Below, one piece after another: positions 26,420 to 35,487 of a stretch of DNA of 64,000 bases; within the stretch, counting starts at the first letter, position 1; each line of letters begins with the position of its first letter. The DNA is taken from assembly GCA_945873065.1 (NCBI GenBank), contig CAMCBN010000001.1:212534-276533 (forward strand), written 5' to 3'. The stretch is from an uncultured Candidatus Saccharibacteria bacterium. Its GTDB lineage: Bacteria > Patescibacteriota > Saccharimonadia > Saccharimonadales > Saccharimonadaceae. Below the pieces are notes generated by a model. That model saw nothing but the letters and a program-made list of their open reading frames with translations, was not told the DNA's origin and ran no database searches. Position numbers and translations under genes: made by a program.

Positions 26420-28600
26420 CTAGGCCTTACTTACTACTTTATATAATCTATCGGCTTTCGCCACGACTATACTGGCAGTCGATGGACGGATACTCATGAA
26501 GATACGCCATGGATTATGTGTCGAAACGGCGTTAGATTTCGGTAGGGCTAGCGATTGTAAGCCGTATCGGCCATTTAATGCAGCGAGCCACGCTAGAGGG
26601 GTTTTGCCGTATAGACCTTCTTCACTAGCAGAGCCGTCCATGCGCCAATGAGCGTAAGTTTTGTTGATAGTATAAATGTCATCAGGAGTGACACCTATTC
26701 GTTGTGCTCGACTAGACTCTAATATTTCATTGGCATAATCAGGTGTATCAACACCGGGTGCGACGATAGCTGTATAGATATCTAGTGAGCTATTTCCTGT
26801 TGATTTATTCAATTCATGCAGGGCCGTCAGCACAGCGTAGTCTTGATCTGGTGTGGACGTTACACTGTCTACCTCTGTGTTTGCCCTATAAAGTACGTCG
26901 CCACCAGTGTCGACACCAATAATCGTGTTGGCTCGTGTTTCATCAATGAGCGCTTGTATATCGTGAGCGATCATCTCAGGGTTGGTGCTGTTTAGAAGAT
27001 AAACAGGGGCTACGGAGTCATCTTTGGCTATGATATCTTCTAAGAAACGCCAATTGCCGATTTTCGTTGTTTGTGGCGTGATTTCTACTATAGCCTGCCC
27101 GATGGACCGGCCAGTATGTGCGAGAGGTTTTGTATCAGCGCGTACAGAGACGATAGCTACAGGAGTAGCGCCAGTATTTTGTTGTAATTTACTCAGCATT
27201 GCTGCTTGTATGCCGTCGGAGCCTCCACCCATACCGATATACAATACGCGCTTACCATAGAATTTATCACGGTCAAAAGTAGGCAGATGGTTTACTTGAA
27301 TCGATGGTATTTGTCGACGTTCAGCTATAAGCATTTCACCGCTATGGTGAAATCTTAATTCGTCTTGACGCGGGTCGAGCTTCCCCTGATTAGCAGCTTG
27401 AGCAATAGACGAGAGGTCTGCCGTTATTACCCCAGTTTCACCAGCTTTACGGGCGTCTTTATCGGCTATCAGTGCTTCCTGTAATACATGAGCAAAGTAC
27501 GTTAAGGTAGTTGGCAGATCATTATAATCTGTCAGACCTTTTAATAAAGCTGGCCCGTAATATGGCAGTGTAGCTCTGTCGTGATAACCAGTGCGGGTGA
27601 GTTCGGCGTGAAGTATTTCTTGTACAGGCTCAGGTAGGCCTCGAAAAGCATTCATTAGGGTCTGAAATTCCTCTGGTGTGTCATAACGTAGCATGCAGGC
27701 AAGTCGTACGCAAGGTTCTTCGCAATAAAGTTTATTATGTATTAAGTCGTCTATATCGGCACTGGCAATACCGAAACGAGACGCTCGTTTGCCTAGATAG
27801 TGTTGATAAACCTCCTCTGGCGTGAGAGATGGGTTAGTCAGCGTGCTTATGGCGGCTATCATCTGATTGTACATAGATGATGTTAGGATCAGTGAACTTT
27901 CAGGATTAACCTGGCCAGCTGCACCAGCGATATCTAATAGGGCGTGCATAATATACAACGATCGAGTCGGCTCTTGTATTTCTAAAGATTCTTTTAATGC
28001 ACCGGCTGGTGCCTCTGCTTGGATAAATTGACCAAGATTTAATTTTATATTTAGTACGTCGCAAATAGCCTGTTGATTGGTTGGGTCAAATAAATCAAAT
28101 GATGGTAAAAGCTCGGCTCGCTGTCTTTTATAAGCGGGACTAAGCAGCCTACGCATTACTTCATCATGATCAATAGAGTCACATTCTTCCTGTTCGTGTA
28201 TAACAGCGCTAACTACACACTGATTTTTGCCGATATCGTGTATTAACATAATGTAACGCATGAGGTTAATGCTGTGCTCGTCGGGTAGTGTTTTAGTGAA
28301 CCAGTTGTGAAAATCGTCGAATTCTTGGCGAGTGAGTTTTATTGCGTCGTTCTGTGCAGCGGTTAATTTAGCGTAGTTTGTGTCGCCACCTTGGCGCAAG
28401 TAATTTAGAATGTTGATTGAGCATAGTGTTCGCTTGCGTTCTGTATATAAATTGTGAGTGTGATTTTCTGGTGAAGCCTTGATATCGCTCCCTACTAACA
28501 ACTTAGCTTCGGGTAGGGCAAAAACATCGATCGGCTCTTCTAGGTTGACGTGTGATTCTGGGTTGTGGCGCTGTGGGTGGGAATAGGATCCTATACTCAT
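26420..28600 (-). CDS. Large protein of unknown function: HD-like region plus DUF1152-like region
   Basis: 726 residues, cytoplasmic, no membrane helix. Near residue 115 it has RYIMLIHDIGKNQ, an HD-type metal motif, with a further DHD at about 144-146. From about 445 there is LYIGMGGGSDGIQAAMLSKL, a Gly-rich nucleotide-binding-like loop, and near 548 IIGVDTGGDVLYR; these two resemble the paired motifs of DUF1152 proteins. The combination in one chain suggests a nucleotide-handling hydrolase, but I do not recognise the full-length family. TATACT ends 6 bases before the ATG. Monocistronic, directly beside the mobile island. Confidence 0.6.
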   Translation of the reverse strand: MSIGSYSHPQRHNPESHVNLEEPIDVFALPEAKLLVGSDIKASPENHTHNLYTERKRTLCSINILNYLRQGGDTNYAKLTAAQNDAIKLTRQEFDDFHNWFTKTLPDEHSINLMRYIMLIHDIGKNQCVVSAVIHEQEECDSIDHDEVMRRLLSPAYKRQRAELLPSFDLFDPTNQQAICDVLNIKLNLGQFIQAEAPAGALKESLEIQEPTRSLYIMHALLDIAGAAGQVNPESSLILTSSMYNQMIAAISTLTNPSLTPEEVYQHYLGKRASRFGIASADIDDLIHNKLYCEEPCVRLACMLRYDTPEEFQTLMNAFRGLPEPVQEILHAELTRTGYHDRATLPYYGPALLKGLTDYNDLPTTLTYFAHVLQEALIADKDARKAGETGVITADLSSIAQAANQGKLDPRQDELRFHHSGEMLIAERRQIPSIQVNHLPTFDRDKFYGKRVLYIGMGGGSDGIQAAMLSKLQQNTGATPVAIVSVRADTKPLAHTGRSIGQAIVEITPQTTKIGNWRFLEDIIAKDDSVAPVYLLNSTNPEMIAHDIQALIDETRANTIIGVDTGGDVLYRANTEVDSVTSTPDQDYAVLTALHELNKSTGNSSLDIYTAIVAPGVDTPDYANEILESSRAQRIGVTPDDIYTINKTYAHWRMDGSASEEGLYGKTPLAWLAALNGRYGLQSLALPKSNAVSTHNPWRIFMSIRPSTASIVVAKADRLYKVVSKA

Positions 28601-28606
28601 ATTACC

Positions 28607-28612
28607 AGTATA
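28607..28612 (-). promoter_or_regulatory. -10 box for the HD/DUF1152-like gene
   Basis: TATACT, 6-base gap (GGTAAT), then ATG at 28600. Confidence 0.62.
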
Positions 28613-28701
28613 GCTAATTTGTCAGATTAGCGATAGCATGAGTAGATTAGTAAAAATTAATCGGTTAGATTGTCTACGAAGTTGGATGTATGTGGTAATG
28701 G

Positions 28702-30231
28702 TTATTTTTTGAAGTAGCCGATACCCGGCTGGAGGGGTTGTCTAAGTAGGTTGTTGATCGTCACAAATTGATACCCTTGCTTGTGGAGTGTGCTAAGTAT
28801 ACATGGAACAGCTTCTACGGTGGTTCTGTGGATATCGTGCATGAGAATGATTGCGCCAGGCTGAGCACTAGCAACAGCTCGTTGGCAAACTATAGATGAG
28901 TCACGATTTGCCCAGTCCCTAGTATCGATCGACCATAGAATAGCCGATAAACTCATGGTGCGTAACTCGTTATACACTTTATCGTCGACAGCTCCGTAAG
29001 GAGGCCGAACGATAGTTGGTGGAGTGCCTGTTGTGGCGGCAATCATGTCGCTAGTTTGCTGTATTTCTTTTCGGATCTGGTCGGGGTTAAGTTTTGGGAG
29101 CTCGGGGTGATTCCATGTGTGATTTCCTATCTGATGCCCTTCCTGAGTCGCTCTTTGTAGTGTTGAGTTGAATCGTCTTATATTTTTACCTATGACAAAA
29201 AAGGTTGCCTTAGCTTCATGATTTTGCAGAGTAGATAGGAGTGTGTCAGTATATTGCCCTGGTCCATCATCAAAGGTTAATGCTATGCACCGCTGGCAAA
29301 GTTGTTTTGTAGAACGTAATCGTGCAGTATGAGCGTCGAGTGGTGGAATCGAAAAGAAGCGTCGAGCAGTTTGGTTCTGAAGGTAGTGAGAAAAATTTTT
29401 AATCGGGACAGTAACCGATACATCGCCCGATAGGCCAATACCTAAAGCTTTTTTGTCAAAAATAAAGCCTATTGTGTGCCGATCTTTCACTATAAAATTA
29501 TGTAAAGTCATCGGCGTGATTTGCTGTTGTAGTTTATCTTCAGACACAGAATACTTGTTTTTTAAAACTAACCTTACTACTTTTACTAGGTCATCCATTC
29601 CGGCAGATAATGTATCAAATAGACTATTGGTGGATATTCGCTGACCACTCTGTGTATCGAATGTGAAGTACTCTACATAGTCAGAGTTAGCGTAGTGGTT
29701 ATTGTATAAAAAATTTGTTCCGTAGCTTCGTAGTGTAATAGAAAGTGATGTCTGATCTCTATATACTAACGTAGAGTGTAATTCTGATGAATATATCTGG
29801 GCGCTATCATTATAAAGATAGGTATAGCTGGGAAGCCGTGATGAAGTATCTATAAGGGAGATTCTTTGTTTTATATAATTGTCAATTGGCTCAATTCCCG
29901 TTGATGGATACGCAGTCAAGTGATAACCATAAGGAGACACTTCTCTTGTAACAACTGATTTAGTAAGATGATCATTCGTGTCGAGAATTAAATTATGATG
30001 TAGAGTTGTTGCAGAAATAGTTGTCGAATATGATTTTTTTGCTGATTGTTGTTGATAAAACCACGTAGCTGTTATGGCAAAATAAACCCCACCAACTAAC
30101 AATATAGATAAAAATGGTTTAACAATTTTAGTAACAAAAAAGGATAATTTTGAGTGGGGTGCTTCATGATCTCCTAAAAAACAATCGTCACGACTAACCG
30201 ATGACGACGTGTCCGTATCTGTTTTTTGCAT
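28702..30231 (-). CDS. Membrane-anchored polysaccharide deacetylase (PdaC-like)
   Basis: 509 residues: cytoplasmic tail, one membrane helix (about 35-55), a DUF3298/DUF4163-type domain (IDNYIKQRISLIDT, YVEYFTFDTQSGQRI) and a C-terminal NodB domain. The NodB motifs are ALTFDDGPGQYTDTLL (DD metal pair), IGNHTWNHPELPKL (HxxxH) and VRPPYGAVD. It should remove acetyl groups from peptidoglycan or another surface glycan outside the membrane. The start at 30231 is chosen because TACAAT lies 6 bases before it; an ATG 24 codons upstream lies beyond the promoter. Confidence 0.88.
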   Translation of the reverse strand: MQKTDTDTSSSVSRDDCFLGDHEAPHSKLSFFVTKIVKPFLSILLVGGVYFAITATWFYQQQSAKKSYSTTISATTLHHNLILDTNDHLTKSVVTREVSPYGYHLTAYPSTGIEPIDNYIKQRISLIDTSSRLPSYTYLYNDSAQIYSSELHSTLVYRDQTSLSITLRSYGTNFLYNNHYANSDYVEYFTFDTQSGQRISTNSLFDTLSAGMDDLVKVVRLVLKNKYSVSEDKLQQQITPMTLHNFIVKDRHTIGFIFDKKALGIGLSGDVSVTVPIKNFSHYLQNQTARRFFSIPPLDAHTARLRSTKQLCQRCIALTFDDGPGQYTDTLLSTLQNHEAKATFFVIGKNIRRFNSTLQRATQEGHQIGNHTWNHPELPKLNPDQIRKEIQQTSDMIAATTGTPPTIVRPPYGAVDDKVYNELRTMSLSAILWSIDTRDWANRDSSIVCQRAVASAQPGAIILMHDIHRTTVEAVPCILSTLHKQGYQFVTINNLLRQPLQPGIGYFKK

Positions 30232-30237
30232 AATACC

Positions 30238-30243
30238 ATTGTA
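30238..30243 (-). promoter_or_regulatory. -10 box for the deacetylase gene
   Basis: TACAAT, 6-base gap (GGTATT), ATG at 30231. Confidence 0.6.
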
Positions 30244-30356
30244 GCTCCAGAGATGTGGAAATAGCAAATTTTTGAAAACTGTTGATAAAGTTAGTTGATC
30301 CAAGTATCTATTGTAATAGTAAAAGGAAGGATATTAATGAATGTATTCATGTGTAG

Positions 30357-30394
30357 TTCATTGTAAAATACCCCATAAGGTATTTTACAATGAA
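30357..30394. repeat. 16-bp perfect inverted repeat between divergent genes
   Basis: TTCATTGTAAAATACC and GGTATTTTACAATGAA separated by CCATAA. Two shorter palindromes flank it: ATGAATGTATTCAT just upstream and CTTGATATATTCAAG just downstream. It stands in the 290-bp region between the divergent deacetylase and permease genes, away from any gene end, so an operator or structured RNA is more likely than a terminator. The rest of this region shows only the two promoters. Confidence 0.55.
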
Positions 30395-30509
30395 CCAAAT
30401 ACTTGATATATTCAAGAATCTTATAATAATCAATAAATACATTCTGCGTATGATAGACCTAGGTAACGCTAGTAAGCAAGATAGAATAGCTCAGTGGGAC
30501 AAAAGACGA

Positions 30510-30515
30510 TACAAT
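30510..30515 (+). promoter_or_regulatory. -10 box for the permease operon
   Basis: TACAAT, 7-base gap (AGTAAGT), then GTG at 30523. Confidence 0.6.
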
Positions 30516-30522
30516 AGTAAGT

Positions 30523-31515
30523 GTGAATATATCGAAAAAACAATTGATTTATAGAAGTGCTATCGTATCAGGGATAGTTGGGGCTTTAATCGCGCTTCGG
30601 GTTGGATCGGCTCAGACTTCGTGGCAACAGGTTTTGCCGAATTGGCTGCAAGACCTTGTTACGATAAGTCTCAGCATTATAATAGAAGCACTACCGTTTG
30701 TCTTGCTCGGTATTGGTGTCGCAGTGTTGATTAGAGTGTGGTTGCCATCTGGTGTAATTTTTAAGTATTTACCACATCGGCCGCTTTTACGCAGAGCCTG
30801 TGTCTCGCTATATGGTATGTTTCTGCCGGTGTGTGAGTGCGGTAATGTGCCAGTGGCACGCACGTTATTAAGTAAGGGGTTAGATAAGAGCGACTCGCTA
30901 GTTTTTCTACTTTCGGCTCCCATTCTTAATCCGATCACTATATTGACGACACAACAAGCCTTTGTAAACGATCCGGCTATAGTTGTAGCGCGAGTCATTG
31001 GTGGTTTTATTATTGCTAATACTATTGGGTGGATTTTTGCTCGGCATAGTGATAAACAACTGTTACGCTCGGAGTTTATCGCCTATTGTCACACCGAGCA
31101 CAATCATACGACGAATAAGTGTATGGCGAGTCTTTTGTTTGTTAAACAAGAAGTGATAGCTATGATGCCAGCACTGTTATTTGGTGCATTTTGTGCTGGT
31201 ATAATACAGACAGTAGTTCCTCGTGATATCTTATTGGGACTGGGGAGTGATCCAGTATTGTCGGTGGTAGCTATGGTTGTGCTGGCGTTTGTAGTATCAA
31301 TTTGCTCAAATGTTGACTCGTTTTTTGCTCTTGCCTTTCGTAATACTTTCACGACTGGATCACTAGTAAGTTTTTTGACTTTTGGGCCAATGATAGATGT
31401 TAAAATGCTTAGTTTGATGCGCACAACGTATCGACCTATTGTTCTTTGGCAGATAAGTCTTTGTGTAGCTTTGATGTCTGTAACGCTCGGATTGGTGGTA
31501 AATTATGTATTTTAA
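30523..31515 (+). CDS. Permease, UPF0718 / YraQ-ArsP family
   Basis: 330 residues, eight or so membrane helices in two halves. The hallmark blocks PVCECGNVPVARTLL and APILNPITI in the first half and SICSNVDSFFALAF in the second half match the family, whose members include ArsP (organoarsenical export) and the B. subtilis YcgR protein. The Cys-containing CECGN could bind a metal. Followed by an 11-bp overlap with a DUF1980 gene, the same pair as ycgR-ycgQ in Bacillus. GTG start set by the leaderless promoter. Substrate unknown; metal handling is inferred. Confidence 0.85.
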   Translation: MNISKKQLIYRSAIVSGIVGALIALRVGSAQTSWQQVLPNWLQDLVTISLSIIIEALPFVLLGIGVAVLIRVWLPSGVIFKYLPHRPLLRRACVSLYGMFLPVCECGNVPVARTLLSKGLDKSDSLVFLLSAPILNPITILTTQQAFVNDPAIVVARVIGGFIIANTIGWIFARHSDKQLLRSEFIAYCHTEHNHTTNKCMASLLFVKQEVIAMMPALLFGAFCAGIIQTVVPRDILLGLGSDPVLSVVAMVVLAFVVSICSNVDSFFALAFRNTFTTGSLVSFLTFGPMIDVKMLSLMRTTYRPIVLWQISLCVALMSVTLGLVVNYVF

Positions 31516-32254
31516 GCAGTGGTGGCAATATATTGTTAGTAGGCAAAGTGAATTAATTATTTTGGCTGTAGCTATAGCAACACTATGGCTTGGTGCTACG
31601 GAACAGCTACAACTCTATATCCATCCAAGGTATATAATTTTTACGATAATCATGATGAGTTTTGGTCTATGTGCTGTTGTCGCTGAAATGATATTGCTCC
31701 CCTCATCAAAAAAGCAAACCGCAAGCCCTTCAAAGTATCGTAGCTGTATGTCGTTAGTAGTGGCCATTATTATGATAATAGCGCTATTGGTATTACGTCC
31801 AGCTGTATTGACTACGAATACTATAGCGCGACGTGGTATTAATACTGGGGCTAGCACCGAGGTGATGTCATCTAGCGATATGGCCAACATACAAAACTCC
31901 AGCCAATTGACTGTTAAAGAATGGTCTAGCTTGTTGGGGCAAACACGCAATACGAATTTTTTTGTTCACAAACCAATTGAAGTGACTGGTTTTGTCTCCA
32001 CTTATGGTACTAACCGTCATATATTTTATATATCACGTTTTGTGGTGACGTGTTGTGCTGTTGACGCACGAGCTGTCGGTGTGCCAGTATATGTAAAAGA
32101 TTGGCAAAGCCAATATAAGTCTGGTGAATGGATAACGATACGAGGTTCGTTTATGAAAGTACCGACAGAAGCTGGACAGTTGTCGACACCAGTTGTTGTT
32201 TCGCCGCATTCTATTACAAAAATATCGCAACCAAAGGATCCATATGAACAGTAG
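31505..32254 (+). CDS. TIGR03943/DUF1980 family membrane protein (YcgQ-like)
   Basis: 249 residues: three N-terminal membrane helices, then an extracytoplasmic domain with FVHKPIEVTGFVST, RFVVTCCAVDARAVGVPVY and EWITIRGSF. The TCC-ADA-type motif with two adjacent Cys is characteristic and may bind metal. Overlaps both neighbours (11 bp each side), so the three genes are one translationally coupled operon. The YcgRQ pair in Bacillus is linked to zinc limitation, from general knowledge; that role here is inferred. Confidence 0.82.
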   Translation: MYFKQWWQYIVSRQSELIILAVAIATLWLGATEQLQLYIHPRYIIFTIIMMSFGLCAVVAEMILLPSSKKQTASPSKYRSCMSLVVAIIMIIALLVLRPAVLTTNTIARRGINTGASTEVMSSSDMANIQNSSQLTVKEWSSLLGQTRNTNFFVHKPIEVTGFVSTYGTNRHIFYISRFVVTCCAVDARAVGVPVYVKDWQSQYKSGEWITIRGSFMKVPTEAGQLSTPVVVSPHSITKISQPKDPYEQ

Positions 32255-33590
32255 TAAACGATGGATACGCCATAACGTACGATTTTGTATAGTTGTGGTA
32301 AGTTTGTTGGTAGTATCTACGATACTTATTTACGCAGTATTACACCAAGGACTACGGATTAGATTGGCCTACATAGATGCGACAAGGGCGATGGCATCAC
32401 ATCAAGCGCTACAACTACAAATGAACTACCCCGTGCATAAATTTGCAGCACAAAAACTAGAAATCACGCCGCGGGTGGATGCTTCTGTTGCAGTAAATGG
32501 CTCCTCCATTGTGGTGCAGTTCCATCAAAAATTACGCTACAGTACAACGTATACTGTTACCCTACATGATATTAAAAGTACACACGGTGGTTCATTTGTT
32601 GGTACTGTACAGTATTCATTTACGACTCCATCGGAGCACTTTTATTATATTAAACGCAATGAAGAAAACACATTAGGGTTTTATTCGATGACAAGCGATA
32701 AATTGATCTACGCTGGAGGTAGATACGACAAAGAGGTGTTTCAGGCACCGCACATAGAGGAATATATTGTATTTGGCAAATCAATTATTGCAGCGACGAG
32801 TTCAAGTGATCACAAAACGTATAAGTTAAAGCAAATTAGCACACAAGATGGCGCAGCAGCTGATATAGTTACCCCGCGCTTTGATACAATACATAAGCTG
32901 CGATCGGCTGGTGATGGTACTAGATATGGTTTTATTGGTACGACGATGTCAGATAAAAAGTTGCTACAGAGTAATTTGTATTTATGTAACACTGCTACAC
33001 ACGAAAAAAAGGTCGTCAAAGATCCTGATGGTAAACCAATGCAAATTTATGATTGGCAGTATGTTTTAGGCGGAAATGCGATTGTTGTTAGTAGTAATGA
33101 TACGTTTTTCTTGATTTTTATCACTCAAGAAGAGTCAACAATACAACCGCTCGGTCAGATGGCTCCGCTTAATGGGGTGTCTTATGATGGTCAGAAAATT
33201 CTGGTAACGTATTTAAATAAAGGTCGAGAAGTGATCGACATACGAAGCGGCAAACGCACATCGCTCAACGATGTGACACTGCAAGCATATTCACCTGTGT
33301 TGAAATTTCTCCGAAATTCACCTGGGTTTGTCGCGGAAATATCACCAGATATAGCAAGTGGTTCTCGTACAGCGATTGCACGATCAATGAATGCAGGTTA
33401 TAAATTACAGACTTTACATCATACTAAATCTCCAGATTATACGACTTATCTCGATACATCGCCAAATGACCAGTATGTAGTGATTGGTCAGACAAATTTT
33501 GCTAAAAGTATAAAGAAAACAATTATCGTTGACACCCAAAACGGTGCTGTTTGGCGTGAACTTGATGGTGATACAGTCACCTGGCTATAA
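32244..33590 (+). CDS. Membrane-anchored protein with SbsA-type Ig-like domain and propeller-like C-terminus
   Basis: 448 residues: one N-terminal membrane helix (VRFCIVVVSLLVVSTILIYAV), then a Big_5/SbsA-like domain (LQLQMNYPVHKFAAQKLEIT, TTYTVTLHDIKSTHGG, QYSFTT), then about 300 residues with recurrent beta blades (YFYIKRNEEN-, DGTRYGFIG- and SNDTFFLIF-like segments) suggesting a beta-propeller. The ATG at 32244 has AAAGGA 8 bases before it and overlaps the DUF1980 gene. Third gene of the permease operon; probably a surface partner of unknown ligand. Confidence 0.7.
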   Translation: MNSSKRWIRHNVRFCIVVVSLLVVSTILIYAVLHQGLRIRLAYIDATRAMASHQALQLQMNYPVHKFAAQKLEITPRVDASVAVNGSSIVVQFHQKLRYSTTYTVTLHDIKSTHGGSFVGTVQYSFTTPSEHFYYIKRNEENTLGFYSMTSDKLIYAGGRYDKEVFQAPHIEEYIVFGKSIIAATSSSDHKTYKLKQISTQDGAAADIVTPRFDTIHKLRSAGDGTRYGFIGTTMSDKKLLQSNLYLCNTATHEKKVVKDPDGKPMQIYDWQYVLGGNAIVVSSNDTFFLIFITQEESTIQPLGQMAPLNGVSYDGQKILVTYLNKGREVIDIRSGKRTSLNDVTLQAYSPVLKFLRNSPGFVAEISPDIASGSRTAIARSMNAGYKLQTLHHTKSPDYTTYLDTSPNDQYVVIGQTNFAKSIKKTIIVDTQNGAVWRELDGDTVTWL

Positions 33591-33608
33591 TATCGATGGA
33601 GGTATGAT

Positions 33609-34265
33609 ATGAAGAAAATGCAAGATCGCCACCCACTTGATAGGCCGCGTGAAAAATTAGCACGAAAGGGTGTAGCGAGCTTAAGTGATTTAGAACTATT
33701 GATGGCGATTATTGGTAGTGGCAACGCTCAAGCAGACGTTGGTCAAATTTCGAAACGAGTTTTAAAATTAATACGTACACATGGTGCAGACCTCAGATAT
33801 AGTGATTTGGCTGCTATCACTGGGCTTGGAGCTGCAAAAATCACTGTTATCTTGGCAAACCTAGAGTTAGCTCGGCGGTATCTTATTGAGAGTGACCGAC
33901 CAATTATTGATTGTTTGGATAAAGCTGCTCAACAATGTGACAATATCCGTGATAAAAAACAAGAACATGTCGTTTGCCTAACACTTGATGGTGCTAATCG
34001 GCTTATTGCTAAGCGAATCATCACTGTTGGCACACTCACAGCCAGTTTGGTGCACCCGCGCGAGATATTCACCGATGCTATCACCGACAGAGCAGCAAGT
34101 GTTATAGTAGCACACAACCACCCAAGTGGTCAGCTAAAAGCTAGTACAGCGGATCGTGAGGTAACGAGGCGACTAAGTGAGGCTGGTAATTTGATAGGTA
34201 TTTCATTGATCGACCATTTGATTGTTACAAAGCATGGTGCGGTATCTATCATTAATGAACGTTAA
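33609..34265 (+). CDS. radC: DNA repair protein RadC-like (JAB/MPN domain)
   Basis: 218 residues. N-terminal [20 protein letters not shown] and a helix-hairpin-helix segment ([10 protein letters not shown]), then the JAB metalloprotease-type domain with [19 protein letters not shown], and the zinc motif [21 protein letters not shown]0758 family; despite its name its role in repair is unproven. GGAGGT stands 5 bases before the ATG. 18 bp after the preceding gene. Confidence 0.92.
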   Translation: MKKMQDRHPLDRPREKLARKGVASLSDLELLMAIIGSGNAQADVGQISKRVLKLIRTHGADLRYSDLAAITGLGAAKITVILANLELARRYLIESDRPIIDCLDKAAQQCDNIRDKKQEHVVCLTLDGANRLIAKRIITVGTLTASLVHPREIFTDAITDRAASVIVAHNHPSGQLKASTADREVTRRLSEAGNLIGISLIDHLIVTKHGAVSIINER

Positions 34266-34268
34266 CGA

Positions 34269-34295
34269 TTAGCACTCTTGTAAATAGAGTGCTAA
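34269..34295 (+). promoter_or_regulatory. CIRCE operator (HrcA binding site)
   Basis: TTAGCACTC, 9 bases, GAGTGCTAA: an exact match to the CIRCE consensus. It ends 5 bases before the dnaJ -10 box, covering the -35 region, so HrcA would block polymerase binding. Predicts hrcA elsewhere in the genome. Confidence 0.95.
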
Positions 34296-34300
34296 TTCGC

Positions 34301-34306
34301 TATACT
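34301..34306 (+). promoter_or_regulatory. -10 box for dnaJ
   Basis: TATACT, 9-base gap, ATG at 34316. Heat-shock promoter under CIRCE. Confidence 0.65.
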
Positions 34307-34315
34307 AGAGCGGAT

Positions 34316-35434
34316 ATGGCGAAACGTGATTATTATGATGTACTTGGTGTTGCAAAAGGAGCAACAAACGACGAAATTAAGCGGGCTTTCCGTAAGTTGG
34401 CAGTGAAATATCACCCTGATAAATCGACTGGTGATGAAGCGAAATTTAAAGAGATTAATGAAGCATACGAAGTGCTCAAAGACGACCAGAAAAGACAACG
34501 ATACGATCAGTTCGGTCACGCTGGAGTTGACGGATCGTCAGGTGGCTCGACGGGCGGTAATCCGTTTTCGGGGTTTGGTGGCTTTGGTCAAGATCAAAAT
34601 ATTCATTTTGATTTTGGTGACGGTGGTTTCGGTGATATATTTGGGCAATTTTTTGGCGGAGCTGCTGGTGGACAGACACAAAATACTGCACGTGGTCGTG
34701 ACGTTGAGACGAATGTGACGCTTGATTTTGAAGAGGCAGTGTTCGGTAAGGAAGTTGCATTAGCCTTAACTCTCGACGATGAATGCGAACATTGCCATGG
34801 CAGTACAGTCGAGCCGGGTTCAAAGCTAAAGTCTTGCCCAGACTGTCATGGTTCTGGCAAGCGTGTTCGAACGATGAATACTATGTTTGGTCCAATCCAA
34901 CAGGCAGTCACTTGTGAAACATGCCAGGGCCGAGGGAAGATACCGGAGCGTCCTTGTACGGTATGCCATGGCACAGGGGTTCAGTGTCGTGAACAAACGA
35001 TTACGGTGAAAATTCCTGCTGGTATCGATAATGGTTCGACAATTCGTTTGCGAGGCCGTGGCGAAGCGGTTGGGGGTGGCAATAAAGGTGATTTGTACGT
35101 ACAAGTACGTGTCCGGCCGCACAAGACGTTTAAGCGTGAAGGTGATGTTATTACTAGTGAAGAGCATATAAATATGGTTGATGCTGCACTTGGTGCAGAA
35201 CTTGACGTAAAAACAGTTGATGGTGTTATTACTATGAAGGTGCCAGCTGGGACCCAGTCGGGCACTGATTTTAAACTGTCTGGGCACGGCGTACCGCGTT
35301 TGCGTAGCGATAAGCGTGGACCACATATTGTAACAGTTATCGTTGATACACCAACGAAGCTGAACCGTCGCCAGAAAGAGATCATGAAAGAGCTCAGTGA
35401 GGCAATGGGACATCGAGGACTGTTTGGGTTGTGA
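34316..35434 (+). CDS. dnaJ: Chaperone DnaJ
   Basis: 372 residues, class A DnaJ: J domain with the HPD tripeptide ([11 protein letters not shown]), Gly/Phe-rich linker (about 75-120), four zinc-binding CxxCxGxG repeats ([32 protein letters not shown]) and the C-terminal substrate-binding beta domains. Stimulates DnaK ATPase and holds unfolded clients. The start at 34316 gives the standard [12 protein letters not shown]; an ATG at 34289 lies inside the CIRCE element. dnaK and grpE are not adjacent here. Confidence 0.97.
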   Translation: MAKRDYYDVLGVAKGATNDEIKRAFRKLAVKYHPDKSTGDEAKFKEINEAYEVLKDDQKRQRYDQFGHAGVDGSSGGSTGGNPFSGFGGFGQDQNIHFDFGDGGFGDIFGQFFGGAAGGQTQNTARGRDVETNVTLDFEEAVFGKEVALALTLDDECEHCHGSTVEPGSKLKSCPDCHGSGKRVRTMNTMFGPIQQAVTCETCQGRGKIPERPCTVCHGTGVQCREQTITVKIPAGIDNGSTIRLRGRGEAVGGGNKGDLYVQVRVRPHKTFKREGDVITSEEHINMVDAALGAELDVKTVDGVITMKVPAGTQSGTDFKLSGHGVPRLRSDKRGPHIVTVIVDTPTKLNRRQKEIMKELSEAMGHRGLFGL

Positions 35435-35474
35435 TTTCATCACTTTAGCCAATGCCTAGATATCATGAATGATA

Positions 35475-35480
35475 TATAAT
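35475..35480 (+). promoter_or_regulatory. -10 box for the small membrane protein gene
   Basis: TATAAT, 7-base gap (AAAAGTC), ATG at 35488. Confidence 0.62.
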
Positions 35481-35487
35481 AAAAGTC

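Noticed and set aside
34826..35452. 208-codon frame antisense to dnaJ
   Set aside because: Runs entirely opposite a certain dnaJ; composition is Thr/Cys/Asn-rich noise and there is no start context.
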